From Prevotella sp. (lineage in GTDB: Bacteria > Bacteroidota > Bacteroidia > Bacteroidales > Bacteroidaceae), in assembly GCA_016291495.1 (NCBI GenBank), contig JAEEXI010000004.1:124001-188000 (forward strand): 64,000 nt of DNA. Direction: 5' to 3'. Within the stretch, counting starts at the first letter, position 1. Each line of letters opens with the position of its first letter. This document shows positions 46,357-53,549 of this stretch, piece by piece. The notes under the pieces are model-generated. The model made no database searches, was not told the origin of the DNA, and was given only the letters and a program-made list of their open reading frames with translations. Both the position numbers and the translations under genes were made by a program.

Positions 46357-47562
46357 TTACAATTTCAGTTTCTCGTACACCTCCCGTAATGATTGCTCGT
46401 TGCCCACATTCCCAGGGAAAATGATATAGGGGAAATCGTGGGTCATCACACAAGGTACGCTATTGATGATTTGTCCTAAAACACGAGCCGACTTAATGCC
46501 TAGTCCTTTAGTTAGGATGTCGTGCGAGGTGATACCTCCTTTACCTACGAGATAGGCTGGGGAATAGGGCAGTTGGCGTACGACGTCGACGAGGAAATCG
46601 CTGATCTGTTGACCCAAATGTTGACGCTGGTTGGCATTGTCGAGGCGGATTTCCTGTCGTGAGGTGTAAATGACGGGTGTCAGATGGTTGTCTACTACCT
46701 GTTGGATGGTATCGAGTGTCTCAATTATCAGAGTGTTAGCATCATCTAAGATGCGCTGCACGTCTACCTCAATGGCGCATGTGCCTTCGGCTTGCAAGAG
46801 GTTCTCTAATTGCTGGGTGGTCTTCTTTACGTGACTGCCTACTACGAAGCAACCCACACCTTGCTGTTTCAGGATGTTGCGATCGAGTAGGGGAATGTCG
46901 GCAATGCCGCTGATGGCTTTAGGCAGGGAAGAAGAAGAGCGGATAATGACGCTTTCGTCTGCAGAACTGCTGAGTAATTGAGATGCAAATGTGCGCAACT
47001 CGTCGTAGCTTTGGGCATTGACAATCTCGTAGTCGTCAGGGTTGGCGCCTTTCTCCTTAATATAATCGTGGAGCACGCTGGTGTGGTAGGCAAATACGTT
47101 GTCGTGGGCAAATTCTGTCTCACTGACAGGAATCAGCCTTTCGCCATCCTTCATGTAATGCATCCCATCAATCGTCACTCGACCTGCTTCGATAAAGGCG
47201 GGACAGAAAGGTGTCTTCTGCGCCACAGGCACATCATGACGTATAAGCACCTCGCGCATTACATCCGTTTCTAGGGGGAAGTGACCACGCAGACAACTGT
47301 CGCTACGACTCACGATAATCAGTCGGTAGCCGTAGTCCTCGTTTACTTTCACCACCATCTCCATTGCTTCGCGAGTTACGCGTTCTGCATCCTCGCGCGT
47401 CATTGCTCGGGTGTTGGTAAGGATATAGAAAAAGGGTTCCTTGTCCTCAAAACCAAGTCGCACGCTCTGCTCGTCCCATTGCGTAATCAGCAGACAACCG
47501 TGAACGGTCTGAATACCCGTTGGGTCATCGTCCAGTACGACCATTTTCCAAAGCTTATTCAT
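46357..47562 (-). CDS. Four-carbon acid sugar kinase family protein (DUF1537)
   Basis: 401 residues. The N-terminus VVLDDDPTGIQTVHG and ILTNTRAMTREDAERV, with SRSDSCLRGHFPLE, and the C-terminal GGITSHDILTKGLGI and FPGNVGNE, match DUF1537 kinases such as those for threonate and erythronate. It would phosphorylate a small sugar acid. Its place between a BKACE-type enzyme and methyltransferases is unusual. Confidence 0.85.
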   Translation of the reverse strand: MNKLWKMVVLDDDPTGIQTVHGCLLITQWDEQSVRLGFEDKEPFFYILTNTRAMTREDAERVTREAMEMVVKVNEDYGYRLIIVSRSDSCLRGHFPLETDVMREVLIRHDVPVAQKTPFCPAFIEAGRVTIDGMHYMKDGERLIPVSETEFAHDNVFAYHTSVLHDYIKEKGANPDDYEIVNAQSYDELRTFASQLLSSSADESVIIRSSSSLPKAISGIADIPLLDRNILKQQGVGCFVVGSHVKKTTQQLENLLQAEGTCAIEVDVQRILDDANTLIIETLDTIQQVVDNHLTPVIYTSRQEIRLDNANQRQHLGQQISDFLVDVVRQLPYSPAYLVGKGGITSHDILTKGLGIKSARVLGQIINSVPCVMTHDFPYIIFPGNVGNEQSLREVYEKLKL

Positions 47563-47571
47563 GGGCTGGGC

Positions 47572-48411
47572 TTAAAGGGAAATAGGTGCGATGTGCTGCA
47601 TTTCACGGGCTTCAGCAGGGGTAGCAGGCTCACAACCCATCATGCGGATGAGGGCCACCAGACGCTCTACCAATTCCGCATTCGTATGGGCCCGTTTGCC
47701 TGGAGCATAGTAGAAACTGTCCTCGAAACCTACGCGAACGGCTGAGGCTCCCATACCAATGGCGCAAGCCAGGATGGAAAAGTCCTTCATGCTGTCGTGA
47801 GTGATGCCCCACGAACAACCTGGTTCCATTAGCGATGTAAGCATTGCCAGATTGCGACCTGTGGCAGAAAGATTCGATGAATTGCCTGGGCCCACGCAGA
47901 AGTTATAATGCAGGGGACGTTGAATGACGCCCTCGTCAGCCAGACGTGTGGCACACTCCACGTGACTTAAATCGAACAACTCCATCTCAGGAACGGTGTT
48001 CGTCTCGTCGAGACGCTTCGCCCAATAGCGCAGGTCAGGCATCGTGTTGATATATACCGTCTCTCCAAAGTTAACACTGCCCATATTCAGCGAGGCCACC
48101 TCCACCTCAGGCACGTCGAGTGACACACAGCGCTCAGCCAGCGTCAGCGTCGACAGTCCTCCTGTAGAGCCTTGTACAATCATGTCAGTCTCCTTGCGAA
48201 TCAGTCCGATGGTCTGACGGAATACGTCGAGTTCGAAAGTCGGATTGCCTTGAAGATCGCGTGTATGCAAATGTACTTCGCAGGCACCTGCCTTATAGCA
48301 GTTGATGGTGTCTTCAGCAATCTCCTCAGGTGTTAGCGGATTCTTACACTCGGAAGGAATCTCCTTACCAACGTGACAGACGGGTGCTACCGTCACAATA
48401 ATTTTTCTCAT
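47572..48411 (-). CDS. BKACE family beta-keto acid cleavage enzyme
   Basis: 279 residues. The N-terminus KIIVTVAPVCHVGKE, zinc ligands in ACEVHLHTRD (near residue 47) and Glu of RVGFEDSFYY near 229 are the signature of 3-keto-5-aminohexanoate cleavage enzymes, which condense a beta-keto acid with acetyl-CoA to release acetoacetate and a new CoA ester. The actual substrate varies widely in this family. First gene of the four-gene minus operon, 63 bases downstream of tRNA-Val. Confidence 0.87.
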   Translation of the reverse strand: MRKIIVTVAPVCHVGKEIPSECKNPLTPEEIAEDTINCYKAGACEVHLHTRDLQGNPTFELDVFRQTIGLIRKETDMIVQGSTGGLSTLTLAERCVSLDVPEVEVASLNMGSVNFGETVYINTMPDLRYWAKRLDETNTVPEMELFDLSHVECATRLADEGVIQRPLHYNFCVGPGNSSNLSATGRNLAMLTSLMEPGCSWGITHDSMKDFSILACAIGMGASAVRVGFEDSFYYAPGKRAHTNAELVERLVALIRMMGCEPATPAEAREMQHIAPISL

Positions 48412-48473
48412 TATGATTTGAAATAATAGATGTTTCTTGTCGAAAAAGTAATCTCGTCGTGTAAGCGGGGGAG

Positions 48474-48548
48474 TAGGAACGATCGGGCTCGAACCGATGA
48501 CCTCTTCAATGTGACTGAAGCGCTCTGAACCAACTGAGCTACGCTCCT
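48474..48548 (-). tRNA. tRNA-Val (anticodon CAC)
   Basis: A complete cloverleaf on the minus strand: acceptor AGGAGCG/CGTTCCT (one G-U), D-stem GCTC/GAGC, anticodon stem CTTCA/TGAAG with loop GTCACAT (CAC after U33), T-stem ATCGG/CCGAT with TTCGAGC, discriminator A. CCA is not encoded. Confidence 0.88.
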
Positions 48549-48579
48549 ATTTCGTATTGTTATTACTCTTTAGGTGGTG

Positions 48580-48611
48580 CAAAGGTAGTGCAAATTGAAC
48601 AAAAAAACAAA
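48580..48611 (-). promoter_or_regulatory. Promoter of tRNA-Val
   Basis: On the minus strand TTTG (48608-48611), 20 bases, then TACCTTTG (48580-48587). Confidence 0.8.
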
Positions 48612-48658
48612 TAATATCTGAATTTTTTTCGAGTATTTGATGAATTGCAGTGGATTTA

Positions 48659-48690
48659 TTTGGTAGAATCAAGAGGAAAATGTATCTTTG
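48659..48690 (+). promoter_or_regulatory. Promoter of the HU-like gene
   Basis: TTTG (48659-48662), 20 bases, then TATCTTTG (48683-48690). The transcript would start near 48697 and have a leader of about 150 bases that includes the 21-base repeats. Confidence 0.75.
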
Positions 48691-48707
48691 TAACGTGAAA
48701 AGTTATG

Positions 48708-48791
48708 TTCAAGGGCCGTAAACATAAGTTCAAGGTCTGTGGATATAAGTTCAAGGGCGTTGAACATAAGTTTACGGCGCGTAAACATAAA
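48708..48791 (+). repeat. Four tandem 21-base repeats in the leader of the HU-like gene
   Basis: Units at 48708-48728, 48729-48749, 48750-48770 and 48771-48791 share the frame TTCAAGG...CATAAG. The third has TTCAA/TTGAA arms and the fourth TTTACG/CGTAAA arms, a change kept on both sides. The gap 48549-48847 otherwise holds only the two promoters and AT-rich sequence. Confidence 0.85.
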
Positions 48792-48847
48792 ATTTGTAGG
48801 ATAGAAAAGAAAAAAGGGTAGAATAGTAACTAAAAACTGATTAAGAT

Positions 48848-49498
48848 ATGGCAAATTACACATTACAGGAACTTCCTGAGAAAATGGCAGATGGGAAGAA
48901 AATCGTTTTCCCAAAAATGCAGACATACTCGTTGCACGACTATGAGACCGTTATCAAACATATGCGCACCTACGCAGGGAGCGTCAGCGATGGGCTTATC
49001 CGGGCTGTCTTCGATGCGCTGGTGTCTACGATGCAGAGTTGGATGCCATTGGGGCATAGTATTAAGATTGACGGATTGGGCGTATTCTCTCTGTCTTTAG
49101 GGTTCGATACATCTACGCCTTCAGAAAAAGCCAATTCGCAGGAGCAACAGGGTGAGAATCCCAAGACGAAATACAGGCATGTGTGTATCAAGGGAATCAA
49201 CTTTAAGCCAGACCCTGAGTTGCTGAAGGAAATGAATAGTCAGGCAGCTTTCGATCGTGTCAGCACAGACATCGTGGCCCCTAAGAAAAACAAGTACAGT
49301 CGTGAAGAACGCTTGGCAAAGGCCAAAGCGATTATGGAAACGTACGGATACATGACGCTTACTGACTATGCGTTGGCTACCGAGCAGTCTAGAAGTGCAG
49401 CTTCAAACGACCTTAAGCAACTGGTGGCAGATGCCGATTCAGGCATCACCACTCGTGGAAGCCACTCGCATAAAGTGTGGGTAATAACGAATCCTTAG
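48848..49498 (+). CDS. HU-family DNA-binding protein with a C-terminal extension
   Basis: 216 residues. Residues 1-120 follow the HU-HIG type common in Bacteroidales (AGSVSDGLIRAVFDALVSTM, then IKIDGLGVFSLSLG), which binds or bends DNA. Residues 150-216 look like a winged helix (REERLAKAKAIMETYGYMTL, RSAASNDLKQLV). It has a long leader with 21-base repeats. The stop codon is directly followed by the 3' end of tRNA-Arg on the other strand. Confidence 0.82.
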   Translation: MANYTLQELPEKMADGKKIVFPKMQTYSLHDYETVIKHMRTYAGSVSDGLIRAVFDALVSTMQSWMPLGHSIKIDGLGVFSLSLGFDTSTPSEKANSQEQQGENPKTKYRHVCIKGINFKPDPELLKEMNSQAAFDRVSTDIVAPKKNKYSREERLAKAKAIMETYGYMTLTDYALATEQSRSAASNDLKQLVADADSGITTRGSHSHKVWVITNP

Positions 49499-49572
49499 TG
49501 ATCCCGTTGGGATTCAAACCCAAGACCTTCAGAACCGGAATCTGACGCTCTATTCAGCTAAGCTACGGGACC
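49499..49572 (-). tRNA. tRNA-Arg (anticodon CCG)
   Basis: Cloverleaf on the minus strand: acceptor GGTCCCG/CGGGATC, D-stem GCTT/GAGC, anticodon stem TCAGA/TCTGA with loop TTCCGGT (CCG after U33), T-stem TTGGG/CCCAA with TTTGAAT, discriminator A. CCA is not encoded. Confidence 0.88.
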
Positions 49573-49591
49573 TGCTTTTCAAAAACGAATG

Positions 49592-49599
49592 CAAAGATA
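49592..49599 (-). promoter_or_regulatory. -7 box of tRNA-Arg
   Basis: TATCTTTG on the minus strand, 19 bases before the tRNA 5' end. Confidence 0.65.
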
Positions 49600-49724
49600 G
49601 TGCAAAATGGGCGAAAAGCCAAATTTATTTGGTTGATTTTTATTGTTTAACGTTTATTTTGTCGTACAAAGTGAAAGAAAAACACAAAAAATAGTGTCAT
49701 TTTGCAAAATAATTTGGAATTTTT

Positions 49725-49755
49725 CTTGCAGATTAGTTTAAAAGTAGTACCTTTG
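49725..49755 (+). promoter_or_regulatory. Promoter of asnA
   Basis: CTTG (49725-49728), 19 bases, then TACCTTTG (49748-49755). The ATG is 23 bases further on. The rest of the gap 49573-49778 shows nothing more. Confidence 0.7.
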
Positions 49756-49778
49756 CAGTCGCAAAATAACACAAAGAT

Positions 49779-50816
49779 ATGAGTCAACTGATTAAACCAA
49801 TCGACTATCGGCCCCTGCTCGACACGAAACAGACGGAGCAGGGCATTAAATTGATTAAGGAGTTTTTTCAACAGAATATATCGACGGAGTTGCGCCTTCG
49901 CCGCGTGACAGCCCCTTTGTTCGTACTCAAAGGACTGGGTATCAATGACGACCTGAATGGAGTGGAACGTGCTGTAACGTTCCCTATCAAGGACCTGGGA
50001 GATGCACGTGCGGAGGTGGTTCACTCGCTGGCGAAGTGGAAACGTCTCTCGTTGGCAGAATATAAGATAGAACCAGGCTATGGCATCTATACGGATATGA
50101 ATGCCATTCGTGCTGACGAGGAATTGGACAACCTGCATTCGCTGTATGTCGACCAGTGGGACTGGGAGGCTGTTATCACGAAGGAACAACGCACCATCAG
50201 CTATCTGAAGAATGTGGTGGAACGTATCTATGCAGCCATTCGTCGTACGGAGTATCTGACGTGTGAGACGTATCCGCAGATCAAACCTTTCCTGCCTGAA
50301 AAGATAACCTTCATCCATGCGGAGGAACTCTTGAAGATGTATCCAAATATGACGCCGAAAGAGCGTGAGGATGCCATCTGTGAGGCTTATGGTGCTGTAT
50401 TTATAATAGGTATAGGAGGTAAGTTGTCGAATGGAGAGAAACATGACGGACGTGCTCCTGACTATGACGACTGGTCGACAGTCGGAGAGAACGGACTGGC
50501 GGGCCTGAATGGTGATATCCTCATTTGGTATCCTGTTTTAGGACGTTCCTTCGAGTTGTCGTCAATGGGTATTCGTGTCGACAAGGAGTCGCTGTTACGT
50601 CAATTGAAACTGGAAGGTCAGGAGGAGCGCGAAGGTCTTTATTTCCACCAGAAGTTGCTCAACGACCAGTTGCCTTTGAGTATTGGCGGTGGTATCGGAC
50701 AGAGTCGTCTATGTATGGTGCTTCTGCACAAAGGGCATATTGGAGAGATCCAAGCTTCCATCTGGCCTGACGATATGCGGGCTGAATGTAAGAAGCTAGG
50801 AATGACGCTGATTTGA
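49779..50816 (+). CDS. asnA: Aspartate--ammonia ligase (AsnA)
   Basis: Makes asparagine from aspartate, ATP and ammonia. 345 residues with the class II synthetase-like core: RRVTAPLFVLKGLGINDDLNG, HSLAKWKRLSLAEY, VDQWDWE and the C-terminal LPLSIGGGIGQSRLCMVLL. Full length. Its terminator lies inside the 3' end of the convergent dnaX gene. Confidence 0.97.
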   Translation: MSQLIKPIDYRPLLDTKQTEQGIKLIKEFFQQNISTELRLRRVTAPLFVLKGLGINDDLNGVERAVTFPIKDLGDARAEVVHSLAKWKRLSLAEYKIEPGYGIYTDMNAIRADEELDNLHSLYVDQWDWEAVITKEQRTISYLKNVVERIYAAIRRTEYLTCETYPQIKPFLPEKITFIHAEELLKMYPNMTPKEREDAICEAYGAVFIIGIGGKLSNGEKHDGRAPDYDDWSTVGENGLAGLNGDILIWYPVLGRSFELSSMGIRVDKESLLRQLKLEGQEEREGLYFHQKLLNDQLPLSIGGGIGQSRLCMVLLHKGHIGEIQASIWPDDMRAECKKLGMTLI

Positions 50817-50849
50817 TTTAGCTTTAGTTATAGTTATAGGTAGTTGGCT

Positions 50850-52634
50850 CTATGCCAACTCCAAGTCTAGGAGCTCCCGCAGTTTTGCTACTGCGGGATT
50901 TTCTTTTTCCATCAGTTCAAATTGTTCCTTGCGGGTCAGTATGGGTTTTCTCTCCTGGCTTTCCGCTATCTTGATATCGAGAGTAACGGCGTTGTTATGG
51001 AGGTAGAATTTCAAGGTGTTGAGTATCTTTCCTTTAATCTCCATCATCTGGTCATAGGCGAGTTGGTTTTCCACGCTTACCTCTATATGCGGTATTTCCT
51101 TGATGATGGGGTTCATGTTCTTCATGCGGGTGGCAATGCCACTCAGTTGCTGTGGCATGCGGTTGCACATCATCATCCATTGCAGTTCCAGTTCCTGTTG
51201 CGTAAACTCCAAATGTTCCTCTTTCATAGCTGCATTAGGATCATTTGGGTTAAGGGAGCCAGGAATAATCTGCATCTTTCTTCTATCTTTGTCACGCAAA
51301 GTTGACAAGGTAGAGCCAATGGGAGCCTTTAGCTGAGGACGCGAAATGTTGGAATAGGTAGCTGTCGCTTGCTGATTGACTTTTGGCTTTTGGATGTTAG
51401 CTGTTTGCTTGGGGGTTGACTCAACAAGTTCAGCCGCAGCTACCTGCGGGGCTGCTTTCTTGGGTTGAACTTGTTGTATCAGTTGCTTAAACAGGGATTT
51501 TAATCTTCTGGGCCTACGCCCACTGGCAGGCCCCTCGTCGGGCTGGGTAATCTGTGCGATTTCTATGAGTGTCAGTTCCACTAATAGGCGCTTGTTTGAG
51601 CTTTGGCGATAGTTGATGTCGCACTGGTTCATCAGTTGCAGCGCTTGATAAAGAAAAGTCGTCTCACACTTCTTGGCTTGTTCCTGATAGCGCTGGCGCT
51701 GTTGGTCGCTGACTTCCAGCAAAGGAAGTGTTTGCGGATCTTTCGCCATTAAAACATTACGCACGTGTTTTGCGAGTCCGCCAATGAGCAGTCCTCCATC
51801 AAATCCTTTGTTGATGATTTGGTTGAGCAGAACCATGATGTCGCTTACCTTGTTCTCGACAGCAAGATCGATAATCTTAAAATAGTTCTCTGAATCTAAT
51901 ACGTTTAGATCTTCAATGACTTTCTGGTATGTGATGTTCCCCTGGCAGAATGATACAGCCTGATCGAAGATGCTTAGGGCATCACGCATACCTCCATCTG
52001 CTTTCTCGGCAATGACTGCAAGTGCTTGTTCCTCATATTGCACCCCCTCTTTCTCTGCTACAGACTTCAGATGGTCGATGGTGTTACGCACAGTCATGCG
52101 CTCGAAGTCATAAATCTGACAACGACTTAAGATGGTTGGCAGAATTTTATGCTTCTCAGTCGTGGCAAGAATAAAAATGACGTGTGCAGGGGGTTCTTCT
52201 AGCGTCTTTAAAAACGCATTAAAGGCTGCTGTGGAGAGCATGTGTACCTCGTCAATGATAAATACCTTGTATTTTCCTACCTGGGGTGGGATGCGAGTCT
52301 GCTCCATGAGTGTCTTGATGTGCTCTACGGAGTTGTTGGATGCTGCATCCAACTCAAAAATGTTAAACGACCTTTGTTCGTTGAATGCCTGACAACTCTC
52401 ACAATGTCCGCAGGCCTCTCCTTGCTCTGTTGGTGACATGCAGTTGATGGCCTTGGCAAAAATACGGGCACAGGTGGTCTTTCCTACGCCCCTAGGGCCG
52501 CAGAACAAATAGGCATGAGCCAGTTTTCCGCTCTTTACCGCATTCTTCAATGTGGTGGTCAGCGCCTGTTGCCCCACGACAGTATCAAAAGAGGTTGGCC
52601 TGTATTTACGCGCTGAAACAATATATTCTTCCAT
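50850..52634 (-). CDS. dnaX: DNA polymerase III subunit gamma/tau
   Basis: About 594 residues, the clamp-loader ATPase. Walker A is CGPRGVGKTTCARIF near residue 43, the zinc site follows (CMSPTEQGEACGHCESC), then FIIDEVHMLS and TILSRCQIYDFER. The tau-like C-terminal part begins with a Gln/Lys-rich linker, part of which is encoded by 7-base repeats (51374-51408). The frame is open to 52697, but MEEYIVSARKYRPTSF at 52634 is the normal start and lies after the -7 box at 52655-52662. Confidence 0.94.
   Translation of the reverse strand: MEEYIVSARKYRPTSFDTVVGQQALTTTLKNAVKSGKLAHAYLFCGPRGVGKTTCARIFAKAINCMSPTEQGEACGHCESCQAFNEQRSFNIFELDAASNNSVEHIKTLMEQTRIPPQVGKYKVFIIDEVHMLSTAAFNAFLKTLEEPPAHVIFILATTEKHKILPTILSRCQIYDFERMTVRNTIDHLKSVAEKEGVQYEEQALAVIAEKADGGMRDALSIFDQAVSFCQGNITYQKVIEDLNVLDSENYFKIIDLAVENKVSDIMVLLNQIINKGFDGGLLIGGLAKHVRNVLMAKDPQTLPLLEVSDQQRQRYQEQAKKCETTFLYQALQLMNQCDINYRQSSNKRLLVELTLIEIAQITQPDEGPASGRRPRRLKSLFKQLIQQVQPKKAAPQVAAAELVESTPKQTANIQKPKVNQQATATYSNISRPQLKAPIGSTLSTLRDKDRRKMQIIPGSLNPNDPNAAMKEEHLEFTQQELELQWMMMCNRMPQQLSGIATRMKNMNPIIKEIPHIEVSVENQLAYDQMMEIKGKILNTLKFYLHNNAVTLDIKIAESQERKPILTRKEQFELMEKENPAVAKLRELLDLELA
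50875..50907 (+). terminator. Terminator of asnA within dnaX
   Basis: TCCCGCAGT and ACTGCGGGA form a perfect nine-pair stem with a TTTGCT loop, followed by TTTTCTTTTT. On the other strand the same bases encode NPAVAKLRE of the DnaX C-terminus. Confidence 0.85.
51374..51408 (-). repeat. 7-base repeats inside dnaX
   Basis: Read on the minus strand: GCAAACA, GCTAACA, TCCAAAA, GCCAAAA and GTCAATC. They are in frame and encode the low-complexity linker around TANIQKPKVN. Confidence 0.75.
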
Positions 52635-52643
52635 AAAAACATG

Positions 52644-52724
52644 ATAATTTGCCACAAAATTACTAAAAAAACTCAATTCTCCATGCTCAATTCTCAATTA
52701 TTTTGTAATTTTGTGGCAAATTAT
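52644..52724. repeat. Mirror-image divergent promoters, dnaX/FtsB-like gene
   Basis: The 20 bases at 52644-52663 are the exact reverse complement of 52705-52724. Each arm holds a TAATTTTG -7 box (minus 52655-52662, plus 52706-52713) and eleven bases downstream of it. The centre carries 7-base repeats. Confidence 0.87.
52672..52699. repeat. 7-base repeats between dnaX and the FtsB-like gene
   Basis: CTCAATT, CTCCATG, CTCAATT and CTCAATT in a row, in the centre of the mirror-image promoter pair. Confidence 0.8.
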
Positions 52725-53070
52725 GAATCGACTGAAGAAAATACTCGGAAAACTCTATCGTTCCCCTTGGTTAAAATATGGGATAGTGACGGTATTGGCG
52801 GTGTTACTGATAGGTTTCATCGACGAAAATAGTGCGTGGCATCATTTCAAAAACCAGCAAATTATTGAGGAATTGGAACAGGATATCCAGCGTCAGAAGA
52901 ATCAGTATAATCACGACAATGCCCAGATTAAGAAGCTGAATAGTGATCCCAAGGCAATAGAGAAGATTGCCCGTGAGCGTTATTTCATGAAGACTGACGA
53001 TGAGGATATCTTTGTTTTTAGTGAAGATCAACCTCAAACAATATCATCCGATAATGAGGCAGCTGAGTAA
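52723..53070 (+). CDS. FtsB/DivIC-like septum formation protein
   Basis: About 115 residues. One membrane helix (YGIVTVLAVLLIGFI) is followed by a coiled coil (EELEQDIQRQKNQYNHDNAQI) and the family segment DPKAIEKIARERYFM. This is the septum formation initiator pattern that joins FtsL/FtsQ in the division complex. The ATG at 52723 lies within three bases of the expected transcript start. It overlaps the next gene by 17 bases. Confidence 0.85.
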   Translation: MNRLKKILGKLYRSPWLKYGIVTVLAVLLIGFIDENSAWHHFKNQQIIEELEQDIQRQKNQYNHDNAQIKKLNSDPKAIEKIARERYFMKTDDEDIFVFSEDQPQTISSDNEAAE

Positions 53071-53449
53071 AACAGAAACCCTCTTATTGCTATTAGGGGG
53101 AGCACTGATGGTGATAGGTTCAGGTGCTAGTCTTTTCCTCCGATTGTGGGCTCCCTATATTTTTGCCCCAGGTGCTTTGCTCTTTGCTGCGATGCAGATG
53201 CGGCAGACTTACGAGGGAACGAATTTCACTATTCGTCGTCTTCGCCGTATCATGCTCATCAGTGATGTCCTTTTTTTGATAGCAGCCTTGATGATGTTCG
53301 CTAATCAGGCCAACTTCCTTGGTATGGATTTTCTCCTATATATTAAATATGTACACAATAACTGGATAGTCATTTTATTAGTTGCAGCCATTCTTCAACT
53401 GTATACCAGTCATCGAATAGCCAATGAACTGGAAAAAGAAAGAAAGTAG
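53054..53449 (+). CDS. Small four-helix membrane protein of unknown function
   Basis: About 131 residues with four hydrophobic helices (TETLLLLLGGALMVIG, IFAPGALLFAAM, LISDVLFLIAALMMF, WIVILLVAAILQL) and a charged C-terminus. I do not recognise a named family. The start at 53054 (MRQLSKTE) overlaps the FtsB-like gene, suggesting co-translation. A role near the envelope or division is only suggested by position. Confidence 0.65.
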   Translation: MRQLSKTETLLLLLGGALMVIGSGASLFLRLWAPYIFAPGALLFAAMQMRQTYEGTNFTIRRLRRIMLISDVLFLIAALMMFANQANFLGMDFLLYIKYVHNNWIVILLVAAILQLYTSHRIANELEKERK

Positions 53450-53522
53450 GCAAAAAAACGCTAATTAATGCGCAAATGTATTAAATTGAGCAAATATTTT
53501 TCTTCTTTTCAAACCATCGTTG

Positions 53523-53530
53523 TACATTTG
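53523..53530 (+). promoter_or_regulatory. -7 box of the DUF4369 lipoprotein gene
   Basis: TACATTTG, 20 bases before the ATG at 53550. Confidence 0.55.
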
Positions 53531-53549
53531 CATGTAAAATGAACAAAGT

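Noticed and set aside
40049..48411. Carnitine or betaine degradation cluster
   Set aside because: BKACE enzymes can cleave dehydrocarnitine, but no carnitine dehydrogenase, CoA transferase or MttB-type betaine methyltransferase is present; the substrate is left open.
48474..48548. tRNA-Asp (anticodon GTC)
   Set aside because: With the acceptor, D and T stems fixed, U33 is followed by CAC; GTC would need A at position 33.
48669..48926. Minus-strand protein with seven-residue repeats
   Set aside because: It arises from the 21-base DNA repeats being divisible by three; it runs against the HU-like gene and lacks a start signal.
49647..50444. 265-codon open frame antisense to asnA
   Set aside because: Shadow frame over asnA and its promoter.
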